Below, piece by piece: positions 17,443 to 27,693 of a stretch of 29,760 bases of DNA. The notes under the pieces were generated by a model, which saw nothing but the letters and a program-made list of their open reading frames with translations, ran no database searches and was not told where the DNA came from. The DNA lies in the NCBI GenBank assembly GCA_003427395.1, contig BFEA01000028.1:221710-251469 (forward strand). Direction: 5' to 3'. This DNA is from Chara braunii. Lineage: Eukaryota; Streptophyta; Charophyceae; Charales; Characeae. Numbering within the stretch: the first letter of the stretch is position 1; each line of letters starts with the position of its first letter. A program made the position numbers and the translations under genes.

Positions 17443-18156
17443 AATGCGACCCTCGAGAATAACAAGGACCGCACGAGTATGGGTACTACATAGTACGTCA
17501 TCACTGCGCATGCTTGCATTGCGAATCGATATGAGAAAGCCCTGCGTCCGCGCGGTTTTATACTAAGTCTCGCGCGCGACGCCTATCTGATTCCGCATCA
17601 GGAAGTTATGGGATGGCTACCGAGGGACTAGGAGCGTTGTCGCGTTGTTTGTGTTGCGTCGTTTTGTGCGTAGGTTGTGTGTGTGTTTTATTTTTATGTT
17701 CTTTATAGTGGTGTGCGCGTGGCGTGTGGGATGCGTCCTAGTCGACCGGCGACGAGTCGCGATTGGGACCTCAGCCCCCCAAGATGTCGGTTCGCGTACG
17801 GGTCCGATAGAGGCGTAGTACCTCGCGTACCCCCTATGATACAATGAACGAGAAACGCCCTCGGCTGGTCCACCTCTGCGATTGCAACTGATTATCTTTC
17901 GTACTGTGGACTGGTAGCCCGGCAGGGATACGCCCACCGAAGGGAGGTGACAACTCCCGTAAGGTGGAGGTAAGTCGTGCCTCGCGTAAGCCCTATCCTG
18001 TCGTAGGGGCTCGCGAGAGGTATGGCTGGCGCACTCGGCCGGAGCGGCTTTGCGGAAGCTCCATGTATATTTGTGACGAAGGAATGAAACCCAACTCCTG
18101 CGTGACGCGGCCGGGAGCGTCCCGCGCTGCCCTTGAGTGGTGCCGGACCGATGCGC
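17443..18156. other. Non-coding stretch
   Basis: It contains the second GCGCGCGACG repeat copy (17558-17582). A minus-strand frame (17617-18186) is long only because this part is GC-rich, and it shows no domain. No supported gene. Confidence 0.4.
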
Positions 18157-18380
18157 TCGACACCGCCATCTTTGGTGATTTTTCATTTTTTTTTGCCTCT
18201 GACAAATGCCATGAAAATTGTTATATGTGTATCTTACATAATAGAGAATCTAGAAATAAAGTTTGAAAAAATAATAATCTTTTTCATACCCCGAAATAAA
18301 GGAAAAACAAAAAGTGAAAAGAGAGAAAAAACAAATTAGTGAGTGGGCAAGCAAGTTTTGACACCACCATCTTTGTCGAT
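18157..18380 (+). repeat. Two copies of a primer-site-like repeat with A-rich spacer
   Basis: GACACCGCCATCTTTGGTGA followed by TTTTTC (from about 18159) and GACACCACCATCTTTGTCGA followed by TTTTTC (from about 18359) are about 200 bp apart, with similar sequence after each. The second copy is preceded by GTGAGTGGGCAAGCAAGTTTT, which resembles GAATGGGCGAGCACGTTTTT just before the Asp-type primer site at 10583. These may be decayed LTR/primer junctions of the same family. Confidence 0.45.
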
Positions 18381-18808
18381 TTTTCCCTTTTGTTTGGCTA
18401 AACAGAATGGCTTCAAAATTAAGACGGAGATATATTACATCACAAAGAACAAAAAAAAAAAAAATGAAGAAAAAAAAAATAATATTTAGGTGCCCAAAGA
18501 ATTTTTGGCTGTTGGTGCCCTTGTCACCACAGCTAGTGTGGACCAGGATGTTTATAAAAAGAAAAAAAAGAAAAGAAAAAAACTGTGGCATGACATAGAA
18601 ACAACCCGGAACAAACATTCCAACAGAACGATCATAATCAACCCTGCCACTCTATTCCTAGACAAAGAGAGAAGGCCCCCTTTCAAAGGATTCAAAATCT
18701 TCTTCTTCTCCCTAATCAGGAAAGGAACCCTCTGGGCTATGTGGAAAAGGAGATGTGGAATAAATTTCAACGCTACCGGCACCAACCCCGAGAATCCCCT
18801 CATCGTCA
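18381..18808. other. A-rich non-coding stretch
   Basis: Several A/AG runs (18449-18481, 18555-18582). Lys- or Phe-rich frames on either strand are composition artefacts. No supported gene. Confidence 0.45.
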
Positions 18809-19150
18809 CTAAAACAGATCATTGAAACTGAGATCCAAGCCCTTTGGAGCAAAACAAGAGAACAGTTGCAAGAAGTGTGAATAAAAACACCCGTACTCAT
18901 CAAGAAATTCACGGATCGGAAATGGAAAACTTGGCTCAATTGTTGGCGAAAGGCTAGGTCTCAAGGATTGGTTGGTCATACCAGCACAGCTCAACCAGAA
19001 ACTGATCACTTTCCCAATGACAGCTCCGATCACACAGCCGGACGACTCTAACCCATTACACAACAACAGAGAAGAAAAAATCATCTGATCCCGGAAGGTA
19101 AGCAAAGAGTCGAACCCACAATAAGAAAGAAGTCCTGCTGCAAGACCCAT
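18809..19150 (-). CDS. Weak hypothetical ORF, minus strand
   Basis: 113 residues with a hydrophobic stretch (CVIGAVIGKVISFWLSCAGM, about residues 38-57) that could span a membrane. I recognise no family. What makes it worth listing is the sequence TTAGGGTTTAGGGTTT on the minus strand (19266-19281), about 115 bases before its ATG. This telo-box motif is common in plant promoters of growth-related genes. No intron or second exon can be shown, so it may be chance. Confidence 0.2.
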   Translation of the reverse strand: MGLAAGLLSYCGFDSLLTFRDQMIFSSLLLCNGLESSGCVIGAVIGKVISFWLSCAGMTNQSLRPSLSPTIEPSFPFPIREFLDEYGCFYSHFLQLFSCFAPKGLDLSFNDLF

Positions 19151-19265
19151 TTCAAGGTATCCCCCGACCCAGGCCTACCCACAACAACTTCGACAACCCC
19201 AGGCCGCCCGAACTTCCCGAAACATCTACCCAGCCTCTGACTTATACTGCCCAAACTATTCGCTA

Positions 19266-19281
19266 AAACCCTAAACCCTAA
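19266..19281 (-). promoter_or_regulatory. Telo-box-like motif (two CCCTAAA units)
   Basis: AAACCCTAAACCCTAA on the plus strand. Two plant-type telomeric units, too few for a telomere remnant. Known as a promoter element in plants when near a start site. Confidence 0.4.
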
Positions 19282-19698
19282 TCAAAGCTTAAACCCCCTC
19301 CCCCCCCCCGCCCACACACTTGGATCCAAAACCACTAATAGACTACTGTTTTCAAATTTCAACTACTACAAACTTAGTACAAAGCCCTCTCACCTGTCTT
19401 TTTCATCCCCGTACATCCAAAGACTCAAACTAGCAGGGTAGGAAAAGTTTTTTGCAGTCTTTAACATGGTTGGTTTCAGTCCACAGTCACCCAAGGAGTT
19501 GGGATGACAGCATGATTATTCTAGGAAAGCGTGGCAGTGAATTGGACAGCCACACTGCTGTAGTTAATCCAAGCAGATCCGACGGGCCAACAACCGAGAG
19601 GACCAGGTACGAGGCGGAAACCCACTTAGCACTACAGTCAGAAGCTCAGCAGTCTCAATGTCACCGGTGCAACCCAAGCGCAAGAGTACGTCAATTAG
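19282..19698. other. Non-coding stretch
   Basis: A run of C at about 19299-19312, then mixed sequence. No gene or clear structure seen. Confidence 0.45.
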
Positions 19699-19864
19699 GC
19701 CAGATTAGGCATGGGTGAGGGGTGGTATATCCTTCGCAAGGGAAGTAATCAATGTCATCTACTTGGGCCATCCAACCGTAATGGGGAGGAGCGTAGAGTG
19801 AGTATGCAATGTATTCTTTTGACTTGCCGGTGGACTAGGAACCACACTGAAGCTCCCCACAATG
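19699..19864 (+). repeat. Diverged direct repeat, copy 1
   Basis: It aligns with 20823-20985 through AGGC..GGGTGAGG, AATCCTT, GGAAGTAATCAATG, AATGGGGAGG, TTGACTTGCCGGTGGA and TAGGAACC. Identity is about 75 percent by eye. The copies are about 1.1 kb apart and could be ends of a decayed element or a segmental duplication. Confidence 0.65.
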
Positions 19865-19873
19865 GACATGGGC

Positions 19874-19941
19874 GAAGAAGAAGAAGAAGAAGAAGAAGAA
19901 GAAGAAGAAGAAGAAGAAGAAGAAGAAGAAGAAGAAGAAGA
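19874..19941. repeat. (GAA)n microsatellite
   Basis: About 22 GAA units. The poly-Arg, poly-Glu and poly-Ser/Leu frames over it are artefacts. Confidence 0.95.
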
Positions 19942-20822
19942 GAAGGAGAAGATCCACGACTCACCAGACAAAAGGATTGAGATGATCAGAAGATTCACTA
20001 AATCAGATTTAGGCAGCGGTAAGATAGGCTCCCTAGAAGGAGAGAGGCTGGCTTTGAAAATTTGGTTAATCCTAGCAGCTCACAGCAATCACGTTTGGAC
20101 ATCCTCGCACTGACGGCACAGAACGCTCTGGACGATCAATCCAGAAAAGAACCAGACAATAGGATAGAGGAAATTATCTAAACCGAAATAGAAGAGATCT
20201 GGTTCAAGCATAGAACCCAAGAAGAGAGATCTGGTTCAAGCATAGAACCCAAGAGTAGAACCCCAGAACCCCCCTGCAGAAGGCACAAGGACCACTTACT
20301 CCCCCCCAAGACCGGAAAAACAAGACTCTATCACAAGACCGCTGCAAGAGACCTCCTTTAGTACAGAGAAAAAGCAGCCAGTTCCACTCCACCCGTACAC
20401 CCGTACAACTAGCAAGCAACTAACCTCCTTCAGTACACGGCGAACTCAAATAGTCTCCCTTAGGACGATACCCCCCCCAGATAAATAACCAATCTCGCTC
20501 GCGCCCATGATCCATCATCACCCAACTAAAATCATTGTAAGCTTAGTACGACCTCAACAGCGAAAGTAGGAGTCCATCCAATTATAGGGCAAGTCCACAA
20601 GTTCAGGTCCACTAGGAGATTAACAGGAGTTCTGTTGAAGCCAACAGACAGCCACTTGTACGCGGACTGCAAGGTCATAGCTCTAAGCGCCCAAGCTAAT
20701 CTGACAGCATACCGTTGCTGTGAGGAGCCTGGAATCAGCACATCTCCACAGGACGTCAGGACACTCATTTCAGACCAGACTGAGAAGGATCAGGAACAAG
20801 AAAGTTAGGGAAGTAGTCTAGT
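19942..20822. other. Non-coding stretch between the direct-repeat copies
   Basis: It includes the 32-bp tandem duplication at 20193-20256. CTCC, TTTAGTACA and CTCCTTCAGTACA recur near 20352 and 20426. No supported gene. Confidence 0.4.
20193..20256 (+). repeat. 32-bp tandem duplication
   Basis: GAGATCTGGTTCAAGCATAG followed by AACCCAAGA occurs at 20194 and again at 20226, a period of 32. Confidence 0.9.
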
Positions 20823-20985
20823 AGGCAAGTGTAGGCAGGAGGGGTGAGGAGAGGTAAATCCTTCCTTTCGGAAGTAATCAATGCTGCCCACTCAGGCCTC
20901 CCAACGATAATGGGGAGGTGTTGGAGTGTGTGTACCATGTATTTTCCCTTGACTTGCCGGTGGAATAGGAACCGGACTGACACTC
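20823..20985 (+). repeat. Diverged direct repeat, copy 2
   Basis: Second copy of the repeat at 19699-19864. After it, the 17-mer GAGTGCTTGTATGTGTG occurs twice (about 21064 and 21100). Confidence 0.65.
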
Positions 20986-21154
20986 CCAAGAATGGATAAG
21001 GTGCCAGAACCATAAAGTTCTGTTTTTCTTTTTGTGCTTGTATTGGTGTTAGTATGACGTGTGGAGTGCTTGTATGTGTGTTAGTATCGCAAAGAAGGTG
21101 AGTGCTTGTATGTGTGATGTGGAACAAACACCACATACTACCCCCAAATCCAAG

Positions 21155-21313
21155 CTGTGCTAGTCCCCGGGCAGCCCGGCTGGGGGAAGGTCGCCCGGGT
21201 ACCCTCCCGGGCGGCCCGGACTGGGCAGGGCCCGGGCAGGGTCCCGGGCGATCCCAGCGCATAATATTCAAAAAAATAGAAAAAAAAAAAAATTAAATTC
21301 GAAAAAAAAATAA
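21155..21313 (+). repeat. Iterated-palindrome module M2 plus A-rich tract
   Basis: CCCGGG or CCCGG words occur at least seven times between 21158 and 21252. A perfect 8-bp stem, CGCCCGGG (21192-21199) with CCCGGGCG (21206-21213), has a 6-nt loop. The A-rich tract (about 21267-21312) runs up to the left end of element 2. The layout parallels M1, with a different palindromic word. Confidence 0.6.
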
Positions 21314-21560
21314 TGTTGTGCAAAATTGCAACACAAACAACTTTTGGCTGAGGGCCACCTGCGAGGAACGAGCCCTCAAGGGGCCCTATCAGACATTACA
21401 TGTTCTGGGCTAAGGCCCCCAGCAAGCCGAGTGCCCGCCCTAAGTGAAGGCGGGCCTGAATATTCGTCGAAGGCCAAAAATTCGACATTTCCGTATGTGG
21501 GTATTCAGGCTCTCGCAGCACGCCAGTTGGTTGGATAGACGCGTGAGCCTCACTAAGCTG

Positions 21561-21703
21561 CATCGTACAGTTGGCCCAGGCCTTGACAGTTGCGCCTGGG
21601 CACATACACACAAAGCAGGGCGAGTAGACACGGGACACTTGCGTCATACAGTTGGCCCAGGCCTTGACAGTTGCGCCTGGGCACATACACACAAAGCAGG
21701 GCC
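21561..21703 (+). repeat. 81-bp tandem duplication in the element 2 LTR
   Basis: CAGTTGGCCCAGGCCTTGAC and the following ~40 bases occur at 21568 and 21649. Each unit holds a perfect 8-bp stem, GCCCAGGC with GCCTGGGC, with a 12-nt loop. Confidence 0.9.
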
Positions 21704-21930
21704 GATACATTGGGAAGCAGGCCATCGGCCTTTGCAAAAGCAGTACTGCCGACGCACCTGCCTGGGAGCCCTGCACAGATGCAGCAAACAGCAATCACGC
21801 ACAGACTCAGGCCGTGCCCAACTGAAAAGGGCCCAGGCCCTCAACTGTAGTCTCGGACCTGGGCGCAGGGTCTGAGGCCCAACCGGAAGCTACTGGAAGC
21901 TTCCAGCCAGGCCACACGTAGCATCCAGGA

Positions 21931-21963
21931 GGCTGCCACTTCCATAAAAGAAGTGAGGCAGCC
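21931..21963 (+). promoter_or_regulatory. LTR hairpin with CATAAAA loop
   Basis: GGCTGCC (21931-21937) plus ACTTC pair with GAAGT plus GGCAGCC (21957-21963), with a 2-nt bulge GA. The loop is CATAAAA. It is positionally and structurally like the element 1 hairpin at 1953-1988, although the stems differ. Confidence 0.55.
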
Positions 21964-22545
21964 CAGGCCAGGCATTCTGGCCAGTGCAGGCAATGCGGAA
22001 CTGCTGCTGCGCTATCGCTTGATGCTGTGCTGCTGCCAAGGGCGCTGACGGGGCGCGTAGCGGTGAAGTGGGGCGCTGCAGGGCAGCTGGGCGCAGGCGG
22101 CCATAGCCGGGCTGCTGGGCGCCAGGGGGTACAGCGGGTGATCTGGTGGTTTTCAGGGAAGGAGGCACAGTGTGGGGTAATCAAGGTCTGATTGAGGGTG
22201 ACGAGATACGTACCTGGTGCACGAAGAGAGGTCGGCTATGGAGTTGACAGTCATGTACAGTGGTCTTCGAGAGTCGAAGTCAGCCTGTTGCGTGAACCAG
22301 CTGTAGTTAGGATAGTCGGGCAGAGGAGGTTAGGCGCTGGGCGCCAGACAGAGAGGAGCGACTTTGGATACTGTGTTGGCGTGGCCTACGGGCTTGAAAA
22401 TTGCCTCATTACTTCATTGTATTGCTCTATATGGATGGTTTCTCGGTGCATTTTGTACTCTGCTTGGATACGACTACCTGGACATCTGTGTGATTTCACA
22501 ACATTGCTTTTCTGTATATCGTTCACACTCATATTCCTTGCAATT

Positions 22546-22563
22546 TGGTATCGGAGCTGGTTC
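22546..22563 (+). other. Element 2 primer binding site (initiator-Met tRNA type)
   Basis: TGGTATCGGAGCTGGTTC, identical to that of element 1 and also three bases after the LTR. Confidence 0.88.
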
Positions 22564-23793
22564 GTGATCGCCGCTTACCTGGCACTGCCGACATTGTTAC
22601 TTGGTGCGCTGGCGATGCTTCATGTGCAGTAAGGATACTTTGGCGCTGGTTTGATTGAGCGGGGCCCAGGTAGAGGGGCCGGCCGCTGGAAGGCTGTGGC
22701 GACAGCGGGTGTATGCATGATGATGAGAGTATGCTAATGTGGCATTTTGGCTGAGGTGGCACTGCATTGCATTGTGGGTGGTACCGAGGCTATTGACCAG
22801 TCGTCGAAATGCACGTCGGCCCAATTGGTGAGAAATCTGTGGTTGGGGGCAGCTATCTCCAGGTACATTGTTCCCATTCCTTATCTTCCCTCTCAATCTC
22901 TTCTTACCATGAGGAAGTGAGTCCAACTTGAGTGTCCTCTCTTTGGTGAGGAGTCGTGTGCGCTCTACCTTGAGAGCCGACATTCTTCCCGGTGGCGCAT
23001 CTGGCAGGAGAGGGTGGTGCCTCTGAAGGGCCCTGGTCGAAGCACGGGCCACGGTCACCATGCCAACCCATGGGTAGTAGTACACGCAGGCCATGCTGTT
23101 TGTCCATTGAGGCTCTTTGCTGCGCTGATAGAAGGGGTGTGCGGACTGACCAGTCCTACGTAGACGCTCCCAGACCGTCTATAAACATTTTTGGTTGGGG
23201 TCTGAACTATCCACTGGCTGTGATCGTCGTCCTGATTGCGACGTTAAAGAATTCCTGAGGACTAAATTGCCCCTTGATCAGCCAGATCAGTCAGACGTAA
23301 GGCTCGTTGCACGCGAGGGTAAACAAAGGGCAGGACTGGTCATAAGCATACTTCTTGGGCACAGGGGTGGCCCGCGGTTGCACACCTTAGACACTGCCGC
23401 TTGATGATGCTCATAGGTACGTTGGATACAGGGGAAGGGTATTCCAATTGTGAACTCAGCTGAACATCACTACGTTATCCATTGTGCATACATCTGCTCA
23501 CAGTAGTTTATTTTTATTTTAATTAGTTAGTTGACAGACTGCTGACAACTAACAGACAACCTAGAGTAGCACTGTAATCTACCATAGTCAGTTCTTCTCA
23601 TAGCTTCTGTGCAGAACTAATCAGGATAGAGGTAGACACTGTGTACATTCTGAGTAGACGTTGTTGATGACGCTTGACTAGTAGTCTAGGTTACTCGCCA
23701 GACATTAATTTTTTTTTTTTTTTTTAAGAACCGGTCAGACACATGCTGCAGTAGGTCCCAGAGAGGACATTAGTGCAGACGTCTGCCTAGCCC
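22564..23793 (+). other. Element 2 untranslated leader
   Basis: About 1.2 kb without coding evidence. Shared with element 1: CTTCTTACC.TGAGGAAGTGAG, CCTCTGAAGGGCCCT, the 21-base block at 23214-23234 and CTGAGGA shortly after it. A 17-base T run lies at 23709-23725. Confidence 0.6.
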
Positions 23794-25533
23794 ATGAGTG
23801 GATCAAAGGGTGGGGAGGATAGATCTGACGATAGGAGGCAGACACGACGGGAGACCGGTAGGATACCCGTTGTGTTCCAGGTTCTACTACCAGGAGACGA
23901 GAGAAGGCTTAGGGTCGAAGCTAGGGCCCGTAATCTCGTGACTGCAAGAGAGGCAGCAACGGCAACTGGACGAGCGTTGGCAACAGCAGCAGCTAGCGCG
24001 GTAGCAATGGCTACCTCTTCAGCCACCTCTGCTGCTCACCGCCTCCACGCACCCGGGAGCAGATGGAGCTCCAACAAGTAGAGAGGATTCGCTTGAGGCT
24101 AGAGGAGATTAAACAAGCTTCTAAAAGAGAAGAAAAGATTAGAGACAGGAGTGTCAGACTAGAGGGTAGGAAGGCAGACAAGGCTGACACTAGAGGGGTT
24201 AGATGACTCGACCCTTAGTAATACTGAAAACAATTTTAAGGCGAGCATCTTGTCCATGCACGCATACATGGACAACAAAGTGGATACAATCCAAGACACC
24301 TTAGACCAGATCCTGAATGCCATGCATAAGCCGGGCATCAGACCAGCAGTTTTGCCATCGCTGCCATTCTCAGCGATGACATGCCCCTATGCCGCTCAGT
24401 CCGGACCATCACCAAGCGGTACATCAGCAGCAACTCTATCTCAGACTGTTGCTTCTTCATCTTCTGGTCTAACGACTGGAGCTACACCACAGTCGCCCCC
24501 TGTCCCGCCAGCGGGACAGCAATTACCTTGGTACCCCAAGACCCCGCTGAAACCACCGCCAACCTTCTCAGGAGACGAGAAGGATGAGGCTCTCGACACG
24601 TGGTTGAGAACGGTTATGGGTGAGGGCAAAGAGGACATTGGTAGAAGAGGAAGTGATAACTGCTGCATCCTACTTAGAGGGTTCAGCAGGTCGCTGGCTG
24701 AATGGATTGGTAGCTTCAAAGGGGTTCGACAGGAACATGGGTGATTGGGCGCAAACCCACACCCTAGAGAGCTTTATGGACTTAATGGAGGCTCGATGGC
24801 ACAACCCTTAGCAGGCACAAATTGCCACTGACGGGCTGCTAAAGCTTGATGCTAGGAAGTACAAGTCAGTGTGAGAGCTTACCACTACTGTAAAGTGTCT
24901 GATTGTCGTTCCTGACTGGAGTACAATCCACATGTCTTATTGACAACGTTCTTAAGATGTCTTCCCACAGACATCAGGAACTTACTGGGCAGCGAGGCTC
25001 GGCGTGAGTATCACACCTTTGAGACATTCAGTAAAAAGACCCTAGATTTAGAGGCTACGCTGGGTAGTGCTCGGACCCCTTCGACGGACGGGAGAAAGAA
25101 GAAGACTCCACAGGAATGGAAGAAGAACGGTAGTCGATTAATGATGGTTTATTCCGAAGGGAATCAAACTGAGATCGATGATGTTTCTGAACTTGTGGAG
25201 GGTTCAGAGTTAGACGGCGAGGAGAGTGCTAAGGGTAGCAACCTCGCCACCGTAGTTAAGACTAAGGCAGGAGGCCGCGGCAAGGGCGGTCAACAGAGGA
25301 ATCAGGGGCAAGCCGCCAACCCAAACAAAATAGCTGCTTGGGTGAGGGCCAATTTGGATCAAGAAGTGTGGCGAGACCGTTGGTCGCGTGGTGCTTGCAT
25401 AAATTGCGGCGAGTACGGCCATACGCAGTTTAAGTGCAAGAACCCGAAGGTCTTGCAGAAGATCCCTCCTAAGGGTGGGTATCCTTCTTCTCAGTCTGGG
25501 GCCTCTACGAGCTCCAACTCGGGAAACACTTAG
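23794..25533 (+). pseudogene. gag: gag of element 2 (several frameshifts and stops)
   Basis: Homology to element 1 gag runs through at least five open fragments. These are the N-terminus (23794 to about 24050, with GDERRLRVEAR and MATSSATS), a charged coil in another frame (about 24056-24190), and LDDSTL..MHAYMDNK to FSGDEKDEALDTW (about 24190-24610). Then come VEEEVITAASYLEGSAGRWL (24620-24811, ending at TAG) and LRCLPTDIRNLL to the C-terminus (24940-25533). The last fragment keeps an intact CCHC zinc knuckle: Cys codons at 25396, 25405 and 25435 and His at 25420 (C-X2-C-X4-H-X4-C). Zinc knuckles bind the element's RNA in the particle. Confidence 0.85.
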
Positions 25534-25535
25534 GG

Positions 25536-25736
25536 CCGGTAGAAGTTGTAGCTGCTTCTACTCTCATTGAAGCGGGTGATGTACCCTCCCCATTTCAAGA
25601 GTTGGCCGAAGCTATTGACTCCTTCGTCACCCCGCAGGCACATCCGGACCCAACTATGCTCTATACGTTGGGTGTGTCTGAAGCCTTAGAGGACCTTCAA
25701 GGTGAGTGGTCGTCAAGGGACCCTCGTGAGTCCTAG
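25536..25736 (+). pseudogene. gag-protease linker, element 2
   Basis: PVEVVAAS..VPSPFQELAEA..PQAHPDPTML..VSEALEDL, in frame with the protease. It ends at TAG 25734-25736, where element 1 has TGG. It corresponds to 5804-5998 in element 1. Confidence 0.7.
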
Positions 25737-26621
25737 GTGGCACTAAGTAGAGGTCCGAGAGGGGAGCACTTCATTGTGGAAGTTGGTGTGGGTGGTTGCA
25801 AGTGCGGCGCCTTCGTAGACATTGGCTCCACGCGAAACTTTATAAGTCGCGACTGCGTTGACAGACTGCGCCTAAAGGACCAGGTGCAGTGCCTTGGCCA
25901 ACAATTAGTGCATGACGGTGGAAGGCTACGTAAAAGACGTGGTTTGCACTTGCTCCTACCCAGGAGGAGAATTAAATCATAAGATATCATTCCCGGTGAG
26001 CGACGATTTGCCTTTCGGCATGTTGTTGGGCATGTACTACCTCGAGGTTGCCAAGCCCCACTTTGGCTGGGACAAGAAAGTGTTGAAGCACGAATTGCCT
26101 AATGGGAGGACCGTTAGAATAGCTAAGTATAAAGTTGGTACGTTGATAGACTCTTATGGGTGTTTGTGCACATTGACCTTCTACAATGATTATAAACAGA
26201 ACCAAGAGGAAGGTGTGTACTTAGTCTATGTCTCTGCGAAAGGGGAGGCTGTTAAAACACCCCCAGAGATAGAGACCATTGTCGCTAAGTACCCTGATCT
26301 GTTCGAGAAACCCTCAGGAGTCGTAGACAGGGAGGTTGTCCATGCCATAGAGATCATCCTAGGTAGCAAGACGCCTAAAGGGAGAATCTATAGGATGGCT
26401 CCGACCAAGTTGGATGAGCTTCGTCGGCAACTGAAAGAGCTCACAGAAAAGGGTTGGATTCGGCCTAGCACTTCCCCCTTTGGCTCACTAGTCTTATTTG
26501 TTCCAAAGAAAGGGGGAACACTAAGGATGTGCATTGATTATAGAGCCTCAATGCCATCACCGTCAAGAACGCAGAGCCTCTACCACGCATCGACGACCTA
26601 TTGGATATGGTGCAAGGGTGT
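25737..26621 (+). pseudogene. pol: Protease and RT N-terminus, element 2
   Basis: The protease site reads GAFVDIGSTRNFIS (Asp codon 25818), with Ile in the middle of the Asp-x-Gly triplet. A frameshift near 25900-25915 moves the reading to the frame of 25912, which continues with LPFGMLLGMYYLEV, GRIYRMAP, LKELTEKGWIRPSTSPF and VLFVPKKGGTLRMCIDYR. A one-base loss near 26542 shifts the frame again. The equivalent of LNAITVKNAEPLPRIDDLLD then follows until TAG 26622-26624. Confidence 0.85.
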
Positions 26622-27260
26622 TAGTACTATACGAAGATAGACTTAAAATCCGGCTACCATCAGATTGCTATAAGACCAGAGGACCAGCACAAAACCGCAT
26701 TCCAGACCACGTACGGTCTGTACGAGTTTGTGGTGATGCCCTTTGGCCTTTGCAATGCGCCAGGTACATTCCAGCACGCCATGAATAGGATCTTCCATGA
26801 CTACTTAGATAAGTTCGTCGTCGTGTACCTCGACGATATACTTATCTTTAGTAAGACTGTCGAGGAGCATGCTCAACATGTAGACGAAGTCCTCTCACTC
26901 CTTCGGCAACACACGTATAAGATAAACAAAGAGAAATGTGAGTTCGGTCGCACTCGAATCTTGTATGTTGGTCATGAAGTATCCGCGGATGGGATTAGGC
27001 CCGAAGATGCAAAGGTGGCTAGCATACGTGACTGGCCACGACCCCTGTCTGTGACTGAGGTCAGATCATTCTTGGGAATGTGTGGTTATTACGGCAACTT
27101 TGTATTGAATTATAGTACGATCGCATCTCCCTTGACTGATGTAACTCGACTTGACCCACCATGGGACTGGACCGATGAGTGTGAGGCAACTTTCAAGCGT
27201 TTGAAGCATGCTCTCTCTCATGGTACCCGACCCGCAAAGGCCATTTGTTGTAACCATTGA
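26622..27260 (+). pseudogene. pol: Reverse transcriptase core, element 2
   Basis: After the TAG the frame gives KIDLKSGYHQIAIRPEDQ, FVVMPFGLCNAPGTFQHA and an intact YLDD catalytic box (26826-26837). CEFGRTRILYVGHEVSADG and the connection IRDWPRPLSVTEVRSFLG follow. A small deletion near 27220 shifts the frame into RNase H. Unlike element 1, the catalytic box itself is undamaged. Confidence 0.88.
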
Positions 27261-27678
27261 CGCAAGCCAATACGACATTGGTGCAGTGTTGGCTCAGCAA
27301 GAAGGGAAAACGTTGAGACCGGTCGAGTACATGAGCAAAAAGATGCCATCAAAGAAGCTGGCGAAGTCCATCTACGAGAAAGAACTCTATGCTCTCGACA
27401 AGGCACTTGTTCAATGGAGGCACTATCTGTTAGGAAGGTTCTTCTACTTAAGAACAAACCATCAGACCCTCAAGTGGATCAAGACACAACCTGTTCTCTC
27501 CGATGCACTCAAACGCTGGATCGAAGTCATAAATCAGTATGACCTCAAACTAGACTATGTGAAAGGAGAGTACAACAAGGTTGCAGATGCGTTGTCTAGA
27601 AAGGCATATTACCTAGGTGCGCTGATTTATGAGTTTGGGTTATCTGAGGACGTGACTCGATCTTTGGGGGAAGCCTAG
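27208..27678 (+). pseudogene. pol: RNase H, element 2 (one acidic residue lost)
   Basis: FVVTIDASQYDIGAVLAQ, SKKMPSKKLAKSIYEKELYA and KVADALSRK carry the expected Asp and Glu residues. The motif that is SDH in element 1 and normally TDH reads TNH here (LRTNHQTL), so one catalytic Asp is now Asn. The frame ends at TAG 27676-27678, where element 1 has a Tyr codon (TAT). Confidence 0.85.
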
Positions 27679-27693
27679 AAGGAAGATCCCATC

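Larger units (their letters stand above)
10540..18190 (+). mobile_element. Putative LARD-like non-coding retroelement or structured RNA region
   Basis: A tract of about 7.6 kb follows a tRNA-Asp-type primer site. It has no retroelement coding domains and contains many perfect stems of 7-13 bp, plus two families of structured repeats. Large retrotransposon derivatives (LARDs) are known as non-autonomous LTR elements with long non-coding, structured internal domains, which this resembles. Against the reading: I cannot find a matching 3' LTR or polypurine tract, and the right boundary is arbitrary. A long non-coding RNA locus is an alternative. Confidence 0.35.
21314..22542 (+). repeat. Element 2 5' LTR
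   Basis: About 1.23 kb, from TGTTGTGCAAAATTGC to ATATTCCTTGCA. The right end is fixed by the primer site. It shares only islands with the element 1 LTR, such as GCCCTAAGTGAAGGCGGGCC, CGCCAGTTGGTTG and the final CCTTGCA. Structures: GCCCGCC/GGCGGGC around CTAAGTGAA (21433-21455), an 81-bp tandem duplication and the TTCCATA-loop hairpin. A 146-residue frame across the LTR end (22192-22632) is a shadow. Confidence 0.78.

Noticed and set aside
17617-18186. 189-residue minus-strand frame
   Set aside because: Arg/Thr-rich composition typical of GC-rich non-coding DNA. It ends in a low-complexity tail and has no motif.
10540-18190. Hammerhead (retrozyme) ribozyme
   Set aside because: I looked by eye for CTGATGAG paired with a downstream GAAA core and found no convincing match. 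A motif search could still find a variant.
19266-19281. Telomere remnant
   Set aside because: Only two CCCTAAA units.
19711-20113. Acidic and Arg-rich frames over 19862-19941
   Set aside because: They are translations of the GAA microsatellite.
22192-22632. 146-residue frame with hydrophobic stretches
   Set aside because: It straddles the LTR end and primer site of element 2, so it is not an independent gene.
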